A stretch of 32,298 nucleotides of DNA from Actinomycetes bacterium (GTDB lineage Bacteria > Actinomycetota > Actinomycetes > Mycobacteriales > Mycobacteriaceae), in the NCBI GenBank assembly GCA_022601135.1, contig JAHZJB010000087.1:1-32298 (forward strand), written 5' to 3'. Below the pieces are notes generated by a model, which worked only from the letters and a program-made list of their open reading frames with translations, made no database searches and was not told the DNA's origin. Shown piece after piece: positions 1-8,106 of the stretch; the stretch's first letter is position 1, and each line of letters begins with the position of its first letter. The position numbers and the translations under genes were made by a program.

Positions 1-135
1 CCGCTCAAGCCACCAGAAAAGGCGGCGCACCCGCGCAGCAACGGGCGGCAGGACCCCGGAGCCAGCGATATCGAGCGGCGCAACCTCGCGGGCCTCTGCC
101 GATACCGGTCCCGGTCCAGATGCCCCCTCAGTCAT
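1..135 (-). CDS. 5' end of an unknown minus-strand gene (partial)
   Basis: An ATG on the minus strand at 135 opens a reading frame that stays open for 45 codons to the window edge. The N-terminus begins MTEGASGPGPVSAEA and is followed by an Ala/Val/Pro-rich stretch ending in RVRRLFWWLER. Codon third positions are mostly G or C, as in real genes of this genome. There is no strong Shine-Dalgarno sequence just upstream, so the exact start is uncertain. The basic and aromatic residues at the edge could precede a membrane segment, but too little is visible to assign a family. The gene diverges from the polyketide synthase operon across about 220 bp. Confidence 0.45.
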   Translation of the reverse strand, partial: MTEGASGPGPVSAEAREVAPLDIAGSGVLPPVAARVRRLFWWLER

Positions 136-354
136 GAGGCGTGATCATAGTGGGACTGTCGATTCAACGTTGTCGGCGGCGCTGACGTGCTCCGCGATGC
201 CCGGCGACCAGCAGGCTGCCCCCGAACTGATCCGGCTGACGCAGTAACAGGTCCTGTCGCTGGCAAAGAGCGCCCGGCCCTCGATTAGGTCACCCATCCA
301 ATCCGAACGGCGGGTCGCTCCGAAGTACACACATTGGATCGAGAGGAGCAGACA
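136..354. promoter_or_regulatory. Divergent intergenic region upstream of the type III PKS operon
   Basis: About 220 bp lie between the minus-strand start at 135 and the PKS GTG start at 355, and must hold the promoters of both. The only clear element is the ribosome binding site AGGAG at 344-348, six bases before GTG 355. I see no convincing inverted repeat or -10/-35 pair. Confidence 0.3.
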
Positions 355-1452
355 GTGGAAACAGGTGCAAACAGCAGCGTACAGTGGCCGACCAGCGTCA
401 TCGCCGGAGTTCACGGGGCGTTGCCTCCGAACCGGTACAGCCAGTCCGAGATCACCGACGCGCTGGTCCAGCTGCCCCAGTTTGCCCCGCACGCGGATCT
501 GATCCGGCGATTCCATGAGACTGCGAAGGTCAACCATCGCCATTTCGTGCAGCCGCTGGAGCACTATGCCGGGTTGACCGATTTCGGCCACACGAACTCA
601 ATCTTCATCGAGAGCGCGGTCGACCTCGGATGCGCGGCCGTTTCGGGAGCTCTGGACGAGGCCGGTTTCGGGCCTGATGACGTCGACATGATCATGTCGA
701 CGACGGTCACCGGTATCGCGGTGCCGACTTTGGAGGCTCGGATCGCCGGGCGGCTCGGTATGCGCCCCGACGTGCGGCGCTCCCCCTTGTTCGGACTCGG
801 ATGCGTGGCCGGCGCGGCCGGCATGGCCCGCGTGCACGACTACCTGCGCGGCAACCCCGACGGGGTCGCGGTCCTGGTGTCTGCCGAACTGTGCTCGCTC
901 AACTTCGGCGCTCTCGAAGCAGACGTCGCCGGCCTGGTGGGAACCGCGCTGTTCGCCGACGGTGCGGCAGCGGTAGTGGCCGTCGGTGAGCGCCGGGCTG
1001 AGAAAGCTGGCATCACCGGGCCGCGAATCATCGATTCGGCCAGCAGGCTGTACCCGGACTCGTTGCGCACCATGGGCTGGGACGTCGGCGCCTCCGGCTT
1101 CAAGCTCGTGCTGTCTCCGGAGGTGCCCGACATGGTCAGCCGCTACCTGCGTGATGACATGTCTGGCTTCCTCGGCGGCCACGATCTCGGGATAGACGAC
1201 ATTGGCGTGTGGGTCAGCCATCCAGGCGGCCCAAAGGTGATCGAGGCGATCTCCGACAGCCTCACGCTGCCCAACGACGCGCTGGAACTGACCTGGCGGT
1301 CGCTCGCCGAGATCGGCAACGTCTCGTCATCATCGGTGTTGCACATCCTGCGCGACACGATGGACAAACGTCCCGCGGACGGATCGCCCTCGGTGATGAT
1401 GGCAATGGGTCCTGGATTTTGCTCGGAACTCGTGCTCATGAACTGGGAGTGA
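355..1452 (+). CDS. Type III polyketide synthase (chalcone/stilbene synthase superfamily)
   Basis: This 365-residue homodimeric-type ketosynthase condenses an acyl-CoA starter with malonyl-CoA units to give pyrones or resorcinols. The Cys-His-Asn triad is visible at Cys150 (GLGCVAG), His289 (VSHPGG) and Asn322 (GNVSSSS). The spacing matches the chalcone synthase residues 164/303/336 with a constant offset of 14. I chose GTG 355 over the in-frame TTG at 334 because AGGAG sits six bases upstream of it. The family includes mycobacterial PKS10, PKS11 and PKS18 and Streptomyces SrsA. It is followed nine bases later by an ICMT-type methyltransferase and then an overlapping flavoprotein, the same gene set as srsABC, so an alkylresorcinol or alkylpyrone product is inferred. 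The exact starter unit cannot be read from the sequence. Confidence 0.9.
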   Translation: METGANSSVQWPTSVIAGVHGALPPNRYSQSEITDALVQLPQFAPHADLIRRFHETAKVNHRHFVQPLEHYAGLTDFGHTNSIFIESAVDLGCAAVSGALDEAGFGPDDVDMIMSTTVTGIAVPTLEARIAGRLGMRPDVRRSPLFGLGCVAGAAGMARVHDYLRGNPDGVAVLVSAELCSLNFGALEADVAGLVGTALFADGAAAVVAVGERRAEKAGITGPRIIDSASRLYPDSLRTMGWDVGASGFKLVLSPEVPDMVSRYLRDDMSGFLGGHDLGIDDIGVWVSHPGGPKVIEAISDSLTLPNDALELTWRSLAEIGNVSSSSVLHILRDTMDKRPADGSPSVMMAMGPGFCSELVLMNWE

Positions 1453-1461
1453 GTACGGCTC

Positions 1462-1971
1462 ATGACGTGGTATCTAATTCTGATCTTCGCAATCGGTGTC
1501 GAGCGCCTCGCCGAATTGGTTCTCGCACAACGCAATCTTGCTTGGAGCCGGGCACGTGGCGGCGTCGAGGTCGGTGCGGGCCACTACCCGGTGATGGTCG
1601 TTCTGCATCTGGCCCTACTGGTTGGCTGCGTGGTGGAAGTCGCGGTGATGCATCGCCCGTTCATCCCGGCGCTGGGGTGGCCGATGCTGGCGCTGGTCAT
1701 CGCAGCCCAAGGCCTGCGCTGGTGGTGTATCACCACCCTGGGCCGGCAGTGGAACACTCGGGTCGTCGTGATCCCGGGCGCGCCCCGCATCGAGAGTGGA
1801 CCCTACCGCTGGATCCCGCACCCGAACTACGTCGCCGTCGCTGTCGAAGGGTTCGCCCTGGCGATGGTCCACACCGCGTGGATCACCGCATTGGCATTCA
1901 CCGTCCTCAACGCGGCTCTCATGAGCACCCGCATATCCGTCGAGAACTCAGCGTTAGCGAGGCTATCGTGA
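1462..1971 (+). CDS. Isoprenylcysteine carboxyl methyltransferase-like (ICMT family) membrane methyltransferase
   Basis: This 169-residue, mostly hydrophobic protein has about four predicted membrane segments. It carries the C-terminal ICMT-family signature: LGRQWNTRVVV, then GPYRWIPHPNYVAV, then a closing R-x5-E element (RISVENSAL). Members use S-adenosylmethionine to methylate an acceptor at the membrane. When encoded beside type III polyketide synthases they O-methylate phenolic lipids, as SrsB does in Streptomyces griseus. The ATG at 1462 lies nine bases after the PKS stop. The 3' end overlaps the next gene by four bases (GTGA), so translational coupling is likely. The role in methylating the PKS product is an inference from gene order. 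Confidence 0.8.
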   Translation: MTWYLILIFAIGVERLAELVLAQRNLAWSRARGGVEVGAGHYPVMVVLHLALLVGCVVEVAVMHRPFIPALGWPMLALVIAAQGLRWWCITTLGRQWNTRVVVIPGAPRIESGPYRWIPHPNYVAVAVEGFALAMVHTAWITALAFTVLNAALMSTRISVENSALARLS

Positions 1972-2981
1972 ACGATCTTTTGGTCGCCGGAGCCGGTCCG
2001 GCGGGGCTATTCACGGCCATCCACGCCGCCCGCGCAGGGCTTCAGGTCACCGTGGTGGACCGCCGCCCCGGGCCTACCGACAAAGCCTGCGGCGAAGGGC
2101 TGATGCCGCACACGTTGCGACACCTCGACGCGATCGGAATCACTCCGCACGGCAAGCCCTTTCGCGGCATCACCTACCTGGACCGAACCCGGCGCGTGGA
2201 GGCCCGCTTCCCGGGTGGCGCCGGGCGCGGGGTGCGGCGCACCGTGTTGTCCGAGGCGCTTCACGATGCTGCCGCCACCGCGGGCGTGCGGATCGTCAAA
2301 GGCTCAATCGGCGACGTTGCCCAGGATGGGGCGGGTGTGCGGTGCGGCGGTCTCGAAGCGCGGTACCTGGCCGCTGCCGACGGCTTGCACTCTCCGATCC
2401 GTCGCCAGCTCGGGCTGGACCGTCCCGCCAGCGGCGCGCGCCGCTGGGGCATCCGTCGGCACTTCCAGATCGCCCCATGGACCGACACGGTCGAGGTGCA
2501 TTGGGCCTCGCACACCGAGGCCTATGTGACCCCGGTTTCCGATGACTGCGTCGGCGTCGCCATTTTGACCTCTCGGCAGGGCAAGTTCGACGACCACCTA
2601 CGTGAGTTCCCAGCTCTGGCAAAGCGACTCGCCGGCACTCAGGGTGGCCCGGCCCGTGCGGCAGGACCATTGCGGCAGCGCGCTGCCAGTCAGCACAAGG
2701 GCAGGGTCATGCTCGTCGGTGACGCAGCGGGATACGTCGACGCCCTTACCGGCGAAGGGTTGGGCATCGCGCTGGGCGGCGCCGAAATCCTGGTCAACGC
2801 CGTTCTGTCCGACGACCCCGCGGACTACACCCGGCAGTGGCGCCGCATGTCACGCCGGTACCGGCTGTTGACGTCGGGCCTTCTGGCGGCGAGCAATTCC
2901 CCGGCCCGGACCATGATCGTGCCGGCCGCGGCCACCCTGCCGAAAGTCTTCAACCAGGCGGTCAAACTGCTCGCCCAGTGA
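1968..2981 (+). CDS. FAD-dependent oxidoreductase / hydroxylase (geranylgeranyl reductase-UbiH-like), SrsC-like
   Basis: This 337-residue flavoprotein starts at GTG 1968, overlapping the methyltransferase stop. The N-terminus has the dinucleotide-binding motif VAGAGPAG near residues 6-13. This is followed by ACGEGLMP, a mid-protein ADGLHSPIRR element (the DG motif) and a C-terminal GDAAGYVDALTGEGLG motif that contacts FAD ribityl and phosphate. Proteins of this p-hydroxybenzoate hydroxylase fold either hydroxylate aromatic rings or reduce isoprenoid double bonds. In srs-type operons the third gene is a flavin hydroxylase that converts methylated alkylresorcinols to hydroquinone or quinone forms. 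It is shorter than typical 390-430 residue hydroxylases, so a reductase role is possible. Confidence 0.8.
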   Translation: MNDLLVAGAGPAGLFTAIHAARAGLQVTVVDRRPGPTDKACGEGLMPHTLRHLDAIGITPHGKPFRGITYLDRTRRVEARFPGGAGRGVRRTVLSEALHDAAATAGVRIVKGSIGDVAQDGAGVRCGGLEARYLAAADGLHSPIRRQLGLDRPASGARRWGIRRHFQIAPWTDTVEVHWASHTEAYVTPVSDDCVGVAILTSRQGKFDDHLREFPALAKRLAGTQGGPARAAGPLRQRAASQHKGRVMLVGDAAGYVDALTGEGLGIALGGAEILVNAVLSDDPADYTRQWRRMSRRYRLLTSGLLAASNSPARTMIVPAAATLPKVFNQAVKLLAQ

Positions 2982-3103
2982 CGGTCGTGGTGGACCTGTG
3001 TCATCTCGTCGGGAACCCGCAGCAAGCCGCCACAAACGCCACCCGCGAAACTCGGCATGCGGATCCCGCGCGAGGACTGATTCGCTCGGCGGCCGGGTGC
3101 GGA

Positions 3104-3754
3104 TCAACGGGTGGAACTCCTGCCGGCCTGTTTGCGGGATCGGGTTCGCGTCGGTTTCGCGTCATGGTGATCCGGTGTCATCAGGTTGACCGCATGCTCG
3201 ATCACCGCGTCGAGGTCGGACCCCAGAGAGCCAGCCAGCCACTGGTCGTTTAGTTGAGTTGTGGCACCGGCGTATATGGCGGCGGCGACTTCGGCTGCGA
3301 TGCGGTCGAACCGGGGATTGCCCTGGCGGCGAACAGCAAGAATGTACTCGCGGAGTTCCTTCTGGGCTGCCGATCGGCGGGCCGCTAGAACCGGATTGGC
3401 CGCAGCGGCGCTGAACAGGATCTGTCCGTGCCGCGGATCGGCGGCGCTGAAGTCCAGTACGGCCCGGATTCCGGCCCTCAATCGGGCACGATCGTCGAGC
3501 AGACCCACGGTCGCGGCGGTCAATGTGCGGCGCAACTGGGGGTAGATCTCGTCATACACCGCACCCAGTAATTCGTCGGTGTCGGGGAAACTCTCATAGA
3601 AGTAGCGGTGGTGTAAACCGGCTTCGCGGCAGACCGACCTCACCGACAACTCAGCGTCGTCGCCCCGGCCGATCAATTCATACGCGGCATCCACCAACAA
3701 CTTTCGGCGTCCAGCGCGGCGATCATCGGGAGACAGCCCTGCCCATCTGCCCAT
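3104..3754 (-). CDS. TetR/AcrR family transcriptional regulator
   Basis: This 216-residue protein has an N-terminal TetR helix-turn-helix. RRKLLVDAAYELIGRG is followed by LSVRSVCREAGLHHRYFYESF, the recognition-helix region. The C-terminal ligand domain is not conserved enough to name an effector. I prefer the ATG at 3754 (MGRWAGLSPDD) because a start further upstream would run through the operator-like repeats. The gene diverges from the large secreted protein gene at 3886 and lies tail-to-tail with the phenolic-lipid operon. Autoregulation and control of the divergent gene through the repeats at 3809-3872 is inferred. The C-terminus is basic (KPTRTRSRKQAGRSSTR). Confidence 0.85.
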   Translation of the reverse strand: MGRWAGLSPDDRRAGRRKLLVDAAYELIGRGDDAELSVRSVCREAGLHHRYFYESFPDTDELLGAVYDEIYPQLRRTLTAATVGLLDDRARLRAGIRAVLDFSAADPRHGQILFSAAAANPVLAARRSAAQKELREYILAVRRQGNPRFDRIAAEVAAAIYAGATTQLNDQWLAGSLGSDLDAVIEHAVNLMTPDHHDAKPTRTRSRKQAGRSSTR

Positions 3755-3808
3755 GGACCCCACGAGGCCAGCATACCCAAGCTGGGTTCTGCCGAGAGAT
3801 TCGGTAAT

Positions 3809-3872
3809 TTGTGGCCACAAGTGTGGCCATAGATGCGATTGGCTGTTACTTTGGCCACAACTGCGGCCAAAC
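3809..3872. promoter_or_regulatory. Four GGCC-centred operator-like sites (two 24-bp direct copies, 40-bp period)
   Basis: The perfect 12-bp palindrome TTGTGGCCACAA lies at 3809-3820. GGCC cores begin at 3813, 3825, 3853 and 3865, giving spacings of 12, 28 and 12 bp. The segments 3809-3832 and 3849-3872 are direct repeats matching at 18 of 24 positions, 40 bp apart, close to four helical turns. The block sits 55 bp from the TetR start and ends 14 bp before the GTG at 3886. This arrangement is typical of a TetR operator controlling both divergent promoters. Binding by this TetR is inferred from position only. Confidence 0.6.
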
Positions 3873-3885
3873 TTTGGGGGTAATT

Positions 3886-6800
3886 GTGGGACCTTCGTCT
3901 CGCAGACAAATGATCGGTGTGGCGATGTTCGCGCTGGGCATTGCGGGCTTCACGAATCCCGGCAGCGCCGTTGCGGAGAGCGTTGGCAGCGACACTTCCA
4001 CGCGAACAGAGCACCGCTCAACGGACAGCGCCGCCCCGAACAGCGCAGACAGCGACGCTGTCGCCGCGGATAGCCTCGACAGCGACAGCGACGCGGACCT
4101 GGTGGATGGCGACAGCGACGCGGACCCGGTGGATGGCGACAGCGACGCGGACCTGGTGGACGGTGACAGCGACGCGGACCTGGTGGACGGTGACAGCGCC
4201 GCGGACCTGGTGGACGGTGACAGCGCCGCGGACCTGGTGGACGGTGACAGCGACGCGGACCTGGTGGACGGTGACAGCGACGCGGACCTGGTGGACGGCG
4301 ACAGTGACCCGGACGGCGAACCTTCGGCACAGACGGATTACCGCTCAACCGAGAGCGCAACCACCGACAGCGCGGTGGTTCGGGAATATCCCAACCCATC
4401 GCGTCGACCATCTCGCACGTCTGCTGATGGCGGGGGGTCCGGTTCCATGGCGTTGCCCGCCGAGCAGTTGCCCGAGCGGACGGCCAGCCTCCGAGTTCGC
4501 GGGGCCATGGCCGGTACTGACCTTAGCTCAACCCTCGATCCCGGGAGCGGCGCGGAACTTCTCCTGGACGACAGTGAGGCGGGGCCGGTTCGCAGTCCGG
4601 CGGCCGGCGGCGAGGCTACTCCGACAACCGCCCCGCCGGCGTCGCAAGCCGGACTGTCGACTCAGATTGAGGCAACCCGGCCGGCCGAGCCCAGCGCTGC
4701 CGTACCGGTCGCGGACGTCGCGGCGCTTGAGTCGGCGGTGGACTGGTTGTTCGGCGGCCAGCCCGCCGGAACTCCTGTCCAGTCGCCGCTCTCGTGGGTG
4801 GTCCTGGCTGCGGCACGACGCGAGGCCCGGGCCAGCCAAAGCCAGCCGACAGCGGCCCCGGTCGGTACCGGGCTTGTGCACGAGTCCTCGATGACGCCGC
4901 GAGATGGGGTTACCGCGACCGCGCGTTCGGCCGGAGTCGCCGCCGTGGCGGGGATCGCCGGGGCCACCGCGACCGGCAACCTCTCCCCCGCCGAACGGGC
5001 GTTCTGGACCGAGCAACGCGGAGTGGGCTTCTCAGCGGGATCCTCTGGCGCGCTGGAGGATCAGGACCGGCTCGAGGGCGCCCTGACCCAGGTAGCTGCC
5101 CAAGGCTTCAACTCCATACGCACCTGGGGAACCGACGCCTACACCGGGCGCATCCTGGAGGCGATCATCCGACTGGACCTTCCGATCAAAGTCCAACCCG
5201 GAATCTACATCACCACTGCCACCGATGCCCGCTCCCAGATCGACAGTGCGCTGGAGGTCATCGATCCCTACGCCGACAAAGTGATCGGCGTCAGCCTGGG
5301 CAACGAGCAGATCGTCGATTGGAACGCCGCCGCCACCTTGACCGTTCCCCAGGTGATCGACCAGGTCGCCTACTTCAAAAGCAAGTCCGACATCCCGGTG
5401 ACCTACAACTTCGCCGGCGAGACCTTCCTGCCGGGCGCCAGCCAGTGGAGCCAGAACCTGGCCGGCTTGGTCGAGCAGCTCGATTACATCAATGTGCACA
5501 GCTACGCCGGGTTCTTCGACAACCGCAACAATCCGGTCTGGACCCCCGACAGGCAACTCGATTCTCTGAAGTCCTACGAGACCCTGCTGTCCACCAGACT
5601 CGACTCGTTGGGCTTGGGCGACAAGCCGATCGTCCTTGGTGAAACCGGTTGGCAAAGCGCGGGTTACAACCCCACGGTGACCAACCCGGACAACATGCAG
5701 CAGTACTACGAGGACGTCACTCGCTATGTATACGGGCCAGAAGCCCGTTTCGATGGCATGTTCTACTTCAACTTCACCGACGAGGCATGGAAGGGCGGCG
5801 ACGACAATTGGGGCCTCTTCAAGGAGGGGTCCGCCGCCTACATCGGCTCATCGAAATTTGCCCTAGCCACCGTTGACGAGATCCTCGGCGATTCCGAGGG
5901 GTCGGAGCTGCAGACGATCCGTACCAACGGATCGGTGGCATTGTTGACCGACCCCGACACCGGGATTGCGTTCGTCCGGTCCGGTGCCGAGCCGGCGATC
6001 GCAATCACCCGCGCCGATTCCTACTGGAGCGGCGAGGTTCCGGTCAGCCGTGACGGGGCGAGGTTGGTCTCGGCGGCCGTCGACGCTACCGGGAGCCTTC
6101 GGGTCCTCGACGACGCCGGTGATGTTCAATATGGATGGGTCCTCGATGACACCGGCAAGTTCGCCGGTGAACAGCGCTACGACGCATCCACCCGCATCTA
6201 CGCCGAGACGATGTTCGGTGTCGACCTCGACAACGACGGCGTCATCGGAACCGGCGAGCGCACAACCCCGCTGCAGACGATCAAGTCCAACGGTCCGGTG
6301 GCTCTGTTGACCGACCCCGACACCGGGATTGCGTTCGTCCGGTCCGGTGCCGAGCCGGCGATCGCGATCACCCGCGCCGATTCCTACTGGAGCGGCGCGG
6401 TGCCGCTGAGCCGTGGCGGGTCGACGTTGATCTCTGCGGCCATCGATGACACCGGAAAACTCCGGGTCCTCGACGCCAGCGGCGACAACCAATATGGCTG
6501 GATCCTTGATGACACCGGCAGGTTCAGCGGCGAAGAAAAATATGACACCGCGACCCGTACGGCCGCAGAAGACCTCTTCGGTGTCGACCTCAACAACGAC
6601 GGCATCATCGGAACCGGGGTAGTCACACCGCCGGTAACCCCGCCGGCTGTCAGCGCCTACGAGCTCACCGGCTTTAACCAGGGAGAATTCCGGTCCACCA
6701 TCGCCTTCAGCCATCGCGCTACGGTCGACCCGATCGTCGCTCCGGGGAACGTCAACTTTGCGCATATGCACGACTTCTTCGCCAATCCCACGACCGGCGC

Positions 6801-7995
6801 CGACTCAACCGTGGCATCGCTGATGAAAGCGGCCAACGGCGCGGCGATCCCAGCCAACAACACCTCCACTTACTGGGCGCCGAGCCTGATCGATGAGGGT
6901 AGCGATGGCCTCGGTGGTGAATGGCGCTACATCGATCCCCTGCCGACCTCAATCGCCTACTACAGCGTTCTGCGGCCCAATGAACCGAACCAGTTGGTCA
7001 ACATGCCTACCGGCCTGAAAATGATCACCGGTTCGGCGATGCCCCAGGAACGGCAATCCAGAGCACATGTGTTCTGGAACTACATCGGCGAGTCCGCCTC
7101 CTACGACCACATCCCGCTCGGTGACGAGTGGCGCGACCTGCCTCTGCAGGCCGTGGTGATCTTCCCGGAGTTCTGGGACGGAGAGCAGCTCGACGCCCCA
7201 GATCACAAGAGTCACCTGGCCTACGGCAACGGGAGCGGCACCGGCCCCGATGGCCACCCCCTGTTGATTCCCCAGCTGCAGCTGCAGATCCACTACGGAC
7301 GCATCAGCAACAACCTCCATCTGGTGAGTTCTGATTACATGACCCTGCCGGATCCAGGTAGTGACCTTGGTCGGAGGCTGCAACGCGGTAACAGGCAAGA
7401 TCTCAGCTTCCGCAACGCCGAGGAAGGATTCGCTCCCGGCTGGAGCTTGCATGCAGACCAGATCCATCTGCCCTGGACGGAAACAGCCCCCAACGGTGAG
7501 CAAGTGGATGGCTTCGCCCGCCGTGAGTCGGATGTGTTGCGCCTACCCCTGTTCGCCGGTCCCGACGGGAATTCCGCACGACCGATTCCCACCGGGATCA
7601 CACAGCCCTACTCGGTCGACAAGGCGACCCTCCCCGTGCTGGGAACACCAGGAGATGACGTGCTCGTCGGCACGTCCGGTGACGACCGTCTGGAAGCCCT
7701 GGAGGGTGACGACTCGTTGATTGGTGGCGGCGGCGCTGATTTGCTCGTGGGCTCTGATGGAGCGGATCGTTTTGTCCTGGAATCGATTACCGACTCCACG
7801 TTTACGGCTCCGGATGAGATCATCGGATTTGGCGCTGGCGACCGCCTGGACCTGACGGCCTTGAACCTGTCCCCCACCTCCATTCGGATCCAGCAGCAGG
7901 GGACGTCTGCCTGGTTCGTACGTGCAGACGGGACGAACCTCGAAGTCCGTATCCGCACCGATGAATTGGCAGCCGGCCAAATTATTCTGGAGTGA
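3886..7995 (+). CDS. Large secreted mosaic protein: acidic repeats, GH17-like glucanase, duplicated modules, DUF1996-like and RTX-like domains
   Basis: The 1369-residue product has these parts in order. (i) A signal peptide with an RR-containing n-region, then MIGVAMFALGIAG and a likely cleavage after GSAVA. (ii) Eight DSDADLVDG-type nonapeptides at residues 67-138. (iii) A Pro/Ala/Ser-rich linker. (iv) A GH17-like beta-1,3-glucanase domain at about 365-660, with putative acid/base Glu474 (GVSLGNEQ) and nucleophile Glu586 (VLGETGWQS). (v) Two tandem modules of about 121 residues (675-795 and 796-916), each ending in a DLDNDGVIG-type calcium-loop-like motif and resembling Trp-rich C-terminal domains. 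(vi) A DUF1996-like domain at about 925-1240 with an FAHMHDFF motif. (vii) RTX-like GDD/GAD nonapeptides at 1253-1300 and a terminal beta region. I chose GTG 3886, six bases after a G run, so that the operator stays outside the gene; GTG 3811 and ATG 3910 are alternatives. An extracellular glucan-active or adhesive role is inferred. Confidence 0.85.
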   Translation: MGPSSRRQMIGVAMFALGIAGFTNPGSAVAESVGSDTSTRTEHRSTDSAAPNSADSDAVAADSLDSDSDADLVDGDSDADPVDGDSDADLVDGDSDADLVDGDSAADLVDGDSAADLVDGDSDADLVDGDSDADLVDGDSDPDGEPSAQTDYRSTESATTDSAVVREYPNPSRRPSRTSADGGGSGSMALPAEQLPERTASLRVRGAMAGTDLSSTLDPGSGAELLLDDSEAGPVRSPAAGGEATPTTAPPASQAGLSTQIEATRPAEPSAAVPVADVAALESAVDWLFGGQPAGTPVQSPLSWVVLAAARREARASQSQPTAAPVGTGLVHESSMTPRDGVTATARSAGVAAVAGIAGATATGNLSPAERAFWTEQRGVGFSAGSSGALEDQDRLEGALTQVAAQGFNSIRTWGTDAYTGRILEAIIRLDLPIKVQPGIYITTATDARSQIDSALEVIDPYADKVIGVSLGNEQIVDWNAAATLTVPQVIDQVAYFKSKSDIPVTYNFAGETFLPGASQWSQNLAGLVEQLDYINVHSYAGFFDNRNNPVWTPDRQLDSLKSYETLLSTRLDSLGLGDKPIVLGETGWQSAGYNPTVTNPDNMQQYYEDVTRYVYGPEARFDGMFYFNFTDEAWKGGDDNWGLFKEGSAAYIGSSKFALATVDEILGDSEGSELQTIRTNGSVALLTDPDTGIAFVRSGAEPAIAITRADSYWSGEVPVSRDGARLVSAAVDATGSLRVLDDAGDVQYGWVLDDTGKFAGEQRYDASTRIYAETMFGVDLDNDGVIGTGERTTPLQTIKSNGPVALLTDPDTGIAFVRSGAEPAIAITRADSYWSGAVPLSRGGSTLISAAIDDTGKLRVLDASGDNQYGWILDDTGRFSGEEKYDTATRTAAEDLFGVDLNNDGIIGTGVVTPPVTPPAVSAYELTGFNQGEFRSTIAFSHRATVDPIVAPGNVNFAHMHDFFANPTTGADSTVASLMKAANGAAIPANNTSTYWAPSLIDEGSDGLGGEWRYIDPLPTSIAYYSVLRPNEPNQLVNMPTGLKMITGSAMPQERQSRAHVFWNYIGESASYDHIPLGDEWRDLPLQAVVIFPEFWDGEQLDAPDHKSHLAYGNGSGTGPDGHPLLIPQLQLQIHYGRISNNLHLVSSDYMTLPDPGSDLGRRLQRGNRQDLSFRNAEEGFAPGWSLHADQIHLPWTETAPNGEQVDGFARRESDVLRLPLFAGPDGNSARPIPTGITQPYSVDKATLPVLGTPGDDVLVGTSGDDRLEALEGDDSLIGGGGADLLVGSDGADRFVLESITDSTFTAPDEIIGFGAGDRLDLTALNLSPTSIRIQQQGTSAWFVRADGTNLEVRIRTDELAAGQIILE
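4084..4299 (+). repeat. Eight 27-bp tandem repeats encoding DSDADLVDG
   Basis: Eight in-frame 27-bp units (core GACAGCGACGCGGACCTGG) run from 4084 to 4299. A ninth, degenerate unit (DSDPDGEP) follows. Variants are DSDADPVDG (unit 2) and DSAADLVDG (units 5 and 6). The near-identity at DNA level suggests recent slippage or unequal crossover, so copy number may vary between strains. The encoded segment is strongly acidic and probably acts as a flexible spacer between signal peptide and enzymatic domain. Confidence 0.9.
5905..6621 (+). repeat. Tandem duplication of a ~121-codon module inside the mosaic protein
   Basis: Two adjacent 363-bp units encode modules beginning LQTIRTNGSVALL and LQTIKSNGPVALL. 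The stretch from about 5944 to 6033 is almost identical to 6307-6396 at DNA level, while the rest of each unit has diverged. The identical core with diverged flanks points to gene conversion or strong selection on that part. Each copy ends in an EF-hand-like D-x-[DN]-x-D-G loop (DLDNDGVIG, DLNNDGIIG). Confidence 0.85.
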
Positions 7996-8030
7996 CCGAC
8001 GCCGTGGCCAAGCCATCAAACACAGCCCTC

Positions 8031-8092
8031 GGTGCAACCTGACCTGCACCCCGTTTCACCCGACAAAGGTGGGCGGAACGCGCCGTTTGCCC
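8031..8092. terminator. Convergent intergenic region with two weak hairpins
   Basis: The 111 bp between the convergent mosaic gene (ends 7995) and ctlX (ends 8107) contain GGTGCA at 8031-8036 facing TGCACC at 8045-8050 across eight bases. A second imperfect hairpin with GGGC/GCCC ends lies around 8071-8092. Neither has a U-tract, which is common in mycobacteria. A bidirectional termination role is plausible but weakly supported. Confidence 0.3.
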
Positions 8093-8106
8093 AGATACTG
8101 CGGCTC

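Noticed and set aside
3811..3885. Upstream GTG (3811) as the start of the mosaic exoprotein
   Set aside because: This would place the operator-like repeats inside the coding region and put a Cys/His-containing stretch before the signal peptide. GTG 3886 has a G-rich ribosome binding site and gives a normal signal peptide.
3950..4411. Minus-strand repetitive Pro/Arg/Cys-rich frame opposite the 27-bp repeats
   Set aside because: It is the antisense shadow of the tandem repeats; the composition (RPPGPRRC) follows from the complementary codons.
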